Positions 5,690-8,493 of a stretch of 8,493 nucleotides of DNA are shown here, one piece after another. The stretch covers positions 12,296 to 20,788 of the forward strand of contig PAMF01000022.1 in NCBI GenBank assembly GCA_002707185.1, written 5' to 3'. This stretch comes from Chloroflexota bacterium (lineage in GTDB: Bacteria; Chloroflexota; Dehalococcoidia; UBA3495). The notes under the pieces were generated by a model. That model ran no database searches and was not told the DNA's origin. It saw nothing but the letters and a program-made list of their open reading frames with translations. Made by a program: the position numbers and the translations under genes. The number at the start of each line of letters is the position of its first letter. Position 1 is the first letter of the stretch.

Positions 5690-8278
5690 CTAGCGATTAA
5701 ACATCGAGGTTAATTCGGTATTGTTCCGTTCTAACCATCGGATGTTCAAATTGATTCGTTCTAATGATTGTTGTATCGTGCGCTCCGCCGCAGGGGTTGG
5801 GTGTTGTTCGAAAAAGGATTTGACGTCTTGTAGCTTATCGATTGTGGAGTATGTCCCGCAAATTGATACGAGACGCATCAGGCCGAACCCTCCGCCACCG
5901 TAACGCTTGTCGAATTCTTCCCATTGATCTTTAAGGAAATTCCACGCGAGATCCCGACCTTGCAGATTAGCAGCGACGGCTGTTACTACGGTAATTGTAT
6001 CTTGTAAACGAACATCATCGGTTAAAGAACGATCTAATGTTTCTTGTAGAAGTTCGGGAGAGGAGAAGCGAGTCAGACCTATCAATAATCTGACATATTC
6101 TTCTTGTAGATCGGTTCTTTTTGCTAAATTCCATAGTTGGTCGTAGGTTTTGCGATCTCCGTTATGCGCACACAAACTGTAGACAAGTCCTCTAAGATCT
6201 GGATGGAGGGAGCCCGGGTCTTCAATATATTTGTCAAAACGGCTTTGCGCCTCTCTTAAGACCAGATCATCACCGTAATTACCCGATTGACTTAGAACTG
6301 TACTTCTAAGTAAAGCATCTAAATGACCCTCTCCCGGTTTTTGGTCCCAGCCTATAAGAGATGCTTTGGATGTAAATATTTCCAAGGCAAATTGCCTGTA
6401 GTTATTGTGGTAAGCCTGATCCGCTATTAGTGTATCGACATCCCGAAGGTTGCTGGCTAGATCACTCCATACCGAAGCATCGTCCTCATCCTTGTATGCC
6501 TCCGCTAAAGATAAGAATCGTGATACCGGTAATAGCCCTGCTCTTGATAGTGCGTAGGCGTCATTTTGGATGCCGAGCCGGTCTGTAGCCTCGAGGGTTT
6601 TAGATCGGATAGCTGGTATCAATCTATCCCAATCTTCATTCGAATAGTTGACACGGAAGAAACCTGTTTGAGAGGGATTTACTTTAAACCATGAAGTTGG
6701 GTCTGTAGACGTTGGGAAAGGGACATCAGTTTGAGTGTCGTTCAACACCAAAGTAGTTTCATGGGATGATTGACTATTGGATATACCTACGGGAACTTTC
6801 CATAACGTTTGATCTTGTTCGTCATCGGAGCCTTGATCATATACAAATCTCTGTTGGCTTAGTCGTATTGTTTGGTCTTGGCTGTTCGGTAGGCGATCAA
6901 CTTGCAATACGGGATATCCCATTTGGCCGGTCCAAGTTTCCATGATGCTTGTTACAGGCTGATTTGACGCATTCTCTAATGCCGACCACAGGTCTACTGT
7001 TCTTGCGTTTTGATACTGGTTTTCGGATATATATTGTTGTAATCCTTGCCTGAAAGTTTCAGGTGTTAAGAATTGTTCGAGCATCCGGATAACGGAAGCT
7101 CCTTTGCTGTAGCTAATGGCATCAAAGAGTTGACTGACTTCGGCGGGATTCTTAACCTCTTGCTCTATGGGATGCGAATTCTTTAGTCCGTCTAAACTCA
7201 AAGCCCGATTCGTGTCCATATTTACAAATTGGGTCCACATTTGCCATTCGGGGAATGCCCAATCTACTGCTTTTGTGCCCATCCAAGATGCGAAGCTTTC
7301 ATTTAGCCAGAGATCGTCCCACCATTCCATAGTGACGAGATCTCCGAACCACATATGAGCCATTTCGTGAGCTACCACTTCAGCTACTCGCTGGCGGGTG
7401 CCTGCCGAAGAATTTGATTGATCGACCAATAGGGCGGTTTCTCTATAGGTAATACAGCCCCAGTTTTCCATAGCACCGGCGGCAAAGTCAGGGATTGCGA
7501 TATGATCCAGCTTTGGTAGTGGATAAGGAATGCCGAAATAATCGTTGAAAAAGGTAAGAAGCTTGGCGGAGGTCTCTAAAGCAAACCTACCTTGTTCCTC
7601 TTTCCCAGATGTTGTCCAAACTGAGACAGTAGTATTGTTAACCGATTCTTGTTCAATATGAGTCAAGTCGCCCACTATAAAGGCGAGCAGATAAGTGGAC
7701 ATTATTGGGGTCGGTTCGAAATGCACTATCTTGAATCCCTGGTCATGTTTAGCGTGTTCTTTGATAGGGGTATTGGATAGAGCTACCATGTTTTCCGGCA
7801 CTATAAGGGTCACGTCGAATACAGCTTTGTGCGCGGGTTCATCCCAACAAGGGAAGGCCCTACGGGCATCCGTCGCTTCGAATTGTGTGGTTGCTAAATA
7901 ACGTGTATCTCCGTTTTCGTCCAAGTATTGGCTTCTGTAAAATCCCCTTAGCTTATCGTTCAAATCACCTGTAAATATTATTTCTAAGGAAGATCTGCCA
8001 ATTGCAATGGCTGAATCAAACTGTAGGGTTACTGTTTCATTTTCGGTATCATAACTGATGTTTGAAGCGGTAGAGGTTTGGCCATTTTGCGTTAATTTGG
8101 CTGTTTGTATATTGATTTCAATGGAATTTAGTTGGATTTGAGAAGTGGTGTCTAACACTTCTATCTCAATGGTTTCTTCCCCAGAAAAAGTGAACTCTGT
8201 TAAATCAGGTTGTAATTTCAGGTTGTAATTGATGGGCCTTACGTTGTTTGGAAGCACGATTTTGTCAAGGGTTGTCAT
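5690..8278 (-). CDS. pepN: M1-family zinc aminopeptidase (puromycin-sensitive/aminopeptidase N type)
   Basis: This enzyme removes N-terminal residues from peptides, completing protein turnover. The 862-residue protein has no signal peptide or membrane segment, so it should be cytosolic. An N-terminal beta-rich domain (about 8-205) contains TQFEATDARRAFPCWDEP (131-148), whose Glu134 helps bind the substrate amino group. The thermolysin-like domain has the exopeptidase motif GAMEN (268-272), zinc motif HEMAH (His304, Glu305, His308), the third ligand Glu327 in NESFASW, and the probable transition-state Tyr390 in SYSKGA. All catalytic residues are present. A short beta domain (about 455-520) leads to the helical ERAP1-like C-terminal domain, starting near WFKVN (530-534) and reaching the end. 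The LRGFYRSQY and FEATDARRAF blocks resemble puromycin-sensitive aminopeptidases more than E. coli PepN, so the symbol marks the family rather than strict orthology. GGAG at 8289-8286, seven bases ahead of the ATG, supports the start. Its stop is 111 bases before metH, and no functional link to the one-carbon genes is evident. Confidence 0.97.
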   Translation of the reverse strand: MTTLDKIVLPNNVRPINYNLKLQPDLTEFTFSGEETIEIEVLDTTSQIQLNSIEINIQTAKLTQNGQTSTASNISYDTENETVTLQFDSAIAIGRSSLEIIFTGDLNDKLRGFYRSQYLDENGDTRYLATTQFEATDARRAFPCWDEPAHKAVFDVTLIVPENMVALSNTPIKEHAKHDQGFKIVHFEPTPIMSTYLLAFIVGDLTHIEQESVNNTTVSVWTTSGKEEQGRFALETSAKLLTFFNDYFGIPYPLPKLDHIAIPDFAAGAMENWGCITYRETALLVDQSNSSAGTRQRVAEVVAHEMAHMWFGDLVTMEWWDDLWLNESFASWMGTKAVDWAFPEWQMWTQFVNMDTNRALSLDGLKNSHPIEQEVKNPAEVSQLFDAISYSKGASVIRMLEQFLTPETFRQGLQQYISENQYQNARTVDLWSALENASNQPVTSIMETWTGQMGYPVLQVDRLPNSQDQTIRLSQQRFVYDQGSDDEQDQTLWKVPVGISNSQSSHETTLVLNDTQTDVPFPTSTDPTSWFKVNPSQTGFFRVNYSNEDWDRLIPAIRSKTLEATDRLGIQNDAYALSRAGLLPVSRFLSLAEAYKDEDDASVWSDLASNLRDVDTLIADQAYHNNYRQFALEIFTSKASLIGWDQKPGEGHLDALLRSTVLSQSGNYGDDLVLREAQSRFDKYIEDPGSLHPDLRGLVYSLCAHNGDRKTYDQLWNLAKRTDLQEEYVRLLIGLTRFSSPELLQETLDRSLTDDVRLQDTITVVTAVAANLQGRDLAWNFLKDQWEEFDKRYGGGGFGLMRLVSICGTYSTIDKLQDVKSFFEQHPTPAAERTIQQSLERINLNIRWLERNNTELTSMFNR

Positions 8279-8359
8279 GATTATTCTCCGTGTGCAAGCT
8301 GTTACAGAATAGGTTAATACTCTGAAAAGAGAATGACCTCATTAGTAGGGTCGATTCTA

Positions 8360-8381
8360 ATAGTGGTAAGTTTATCACTAT
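8360..8381. promoter_or_regulatory. Operator-like imperfect dyad overlapping the candidate pepN promoter
   Basis: ATAGTG (8360-8365) and CACTAT (8376-8381) are exact inverted copies. Inside them TAA (8367-8369) faces TTA (8372-8374) across a two-base centre, with a single mismatched pair in each arm. This gives nine of ten paired positions over 22 bases apart from the centre. The dyad covers almost all of the proposed -10 box and the start region, where a dimeric repressor would commonly bind. No regulator gene is present in the window to pair with it, and a dyad of this size in AT-rich DNA can arise by chance. Confidence 0.35.
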
Positions 8382-8404
8382 ATATGACGTCGCAGTATAG
8401 TCAC
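8377..8404 (-). promoter_or_regulatory. Weak candidate promoter for the aminopeptidase gene
   Basis: On the minus strand GTGACT (8404-8399, four of six matches to the -35 consensus) is followed after 16 bases by TATAGT (8382-8377, five of six matches to the -10). The leader would be about 90 bases. The surrounding 215-base upstream region is rich in A and T and offers other partial matches, such as an isolated TTGACT on the minus strand near 8458-8453 with no good -10 at the right distance. This call is therefore tentative. I see no gene in 8279-8493. Confidence 0.3.
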
Positions 8405-8493
8405 CATCTACTAGGAACATGAAACTATGGGATCAGCGTATATCAATCTGAACAGTCAAGTATTTCAGTATCCTCACATTTACAATATTATAT

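Noticed and set aside
5662..5700. Inverted TTAATC/GATTAA around the pepN stop as a terminator
   Set aside because: The arms are only six AT-rich base pairs with a loop of about 27 bases and no T-run, too weak to call.
7167..7901. Plus-strand open frames opposite the pepN catalytic region
   Set aside because: They lie fully inside pepN and are short and featureless.

Overview
The window is a compact stretch of bacterial chromosome. All four genes lie on the minus strand, so they are read from right to left. In transcription order they are an M1-family aminopeptidase (8278 to 5690), a full-length cobalamin-dependent methionine synthase, metH (5578 to 2072), a formate-tetrahydrofolate ligase, fhs (1948 to 314), and the N-terminal 88 codons of a family III CoA-transferase of the CaiB/BaiF type (266 to the left edge, where the window cuts it off). 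The gaps between genes are 47 to 123 bases, and 215 bases lie upstream of the aminopeptidase. I see no rRNA, CRISPR array, insertion sequence or prophage gene.

The organism is a free-living bacterium of medium to low GC content. The presence of MetH implies that it makes or imports cobalamin. The methionine synthase is of the subtype with DVC instead of DVN in the folate domain, and the aminopeptidase resembles the puromycin-sensitive type. Together with Fhs and a CaiB/BaiF protein, this would suit a Chloroflexota lineage (Dehalococcoidia or SAR202-like). That placement is a guess from family resemblance, not something the window proves.

Functionally, metH and fhs both act on tetrahydrofolate. 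MetH releases THF from 5-methyl-THF while methylating homocysteine, and Fhs loads formate onto THF at the expense of ATP. They probably form one transcription unit with the CoA-transferase. A plausible sigma-70 type promoter sits just upstream of metH (extended -10 TGATACAAT, 17-base spacer, weak -35), which would let metH be read separately from the aminopeptidase. The aminopeptidase has its own upstream region, with a weak candidate promoter whose -10 is overlapped by a 22-base imperfect dyad that looks like an operator.

The least explained part is the 123-base metH-fhs gap. It holds a small hairpin right after the metH stop codon, followed by a roughly 75-base segment closed by an 8-bp inverted repeat. 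That segment has a second perfect hairpin inside it and carries a tRNA-T-loop-like TTCGAATC on the plus strand. I could not fold it into a proper tRNA or match it to a riboswitch I know. The protein-coding content is otherwise ordinary, and I see no convincing evidence of a new multi-gene system here.
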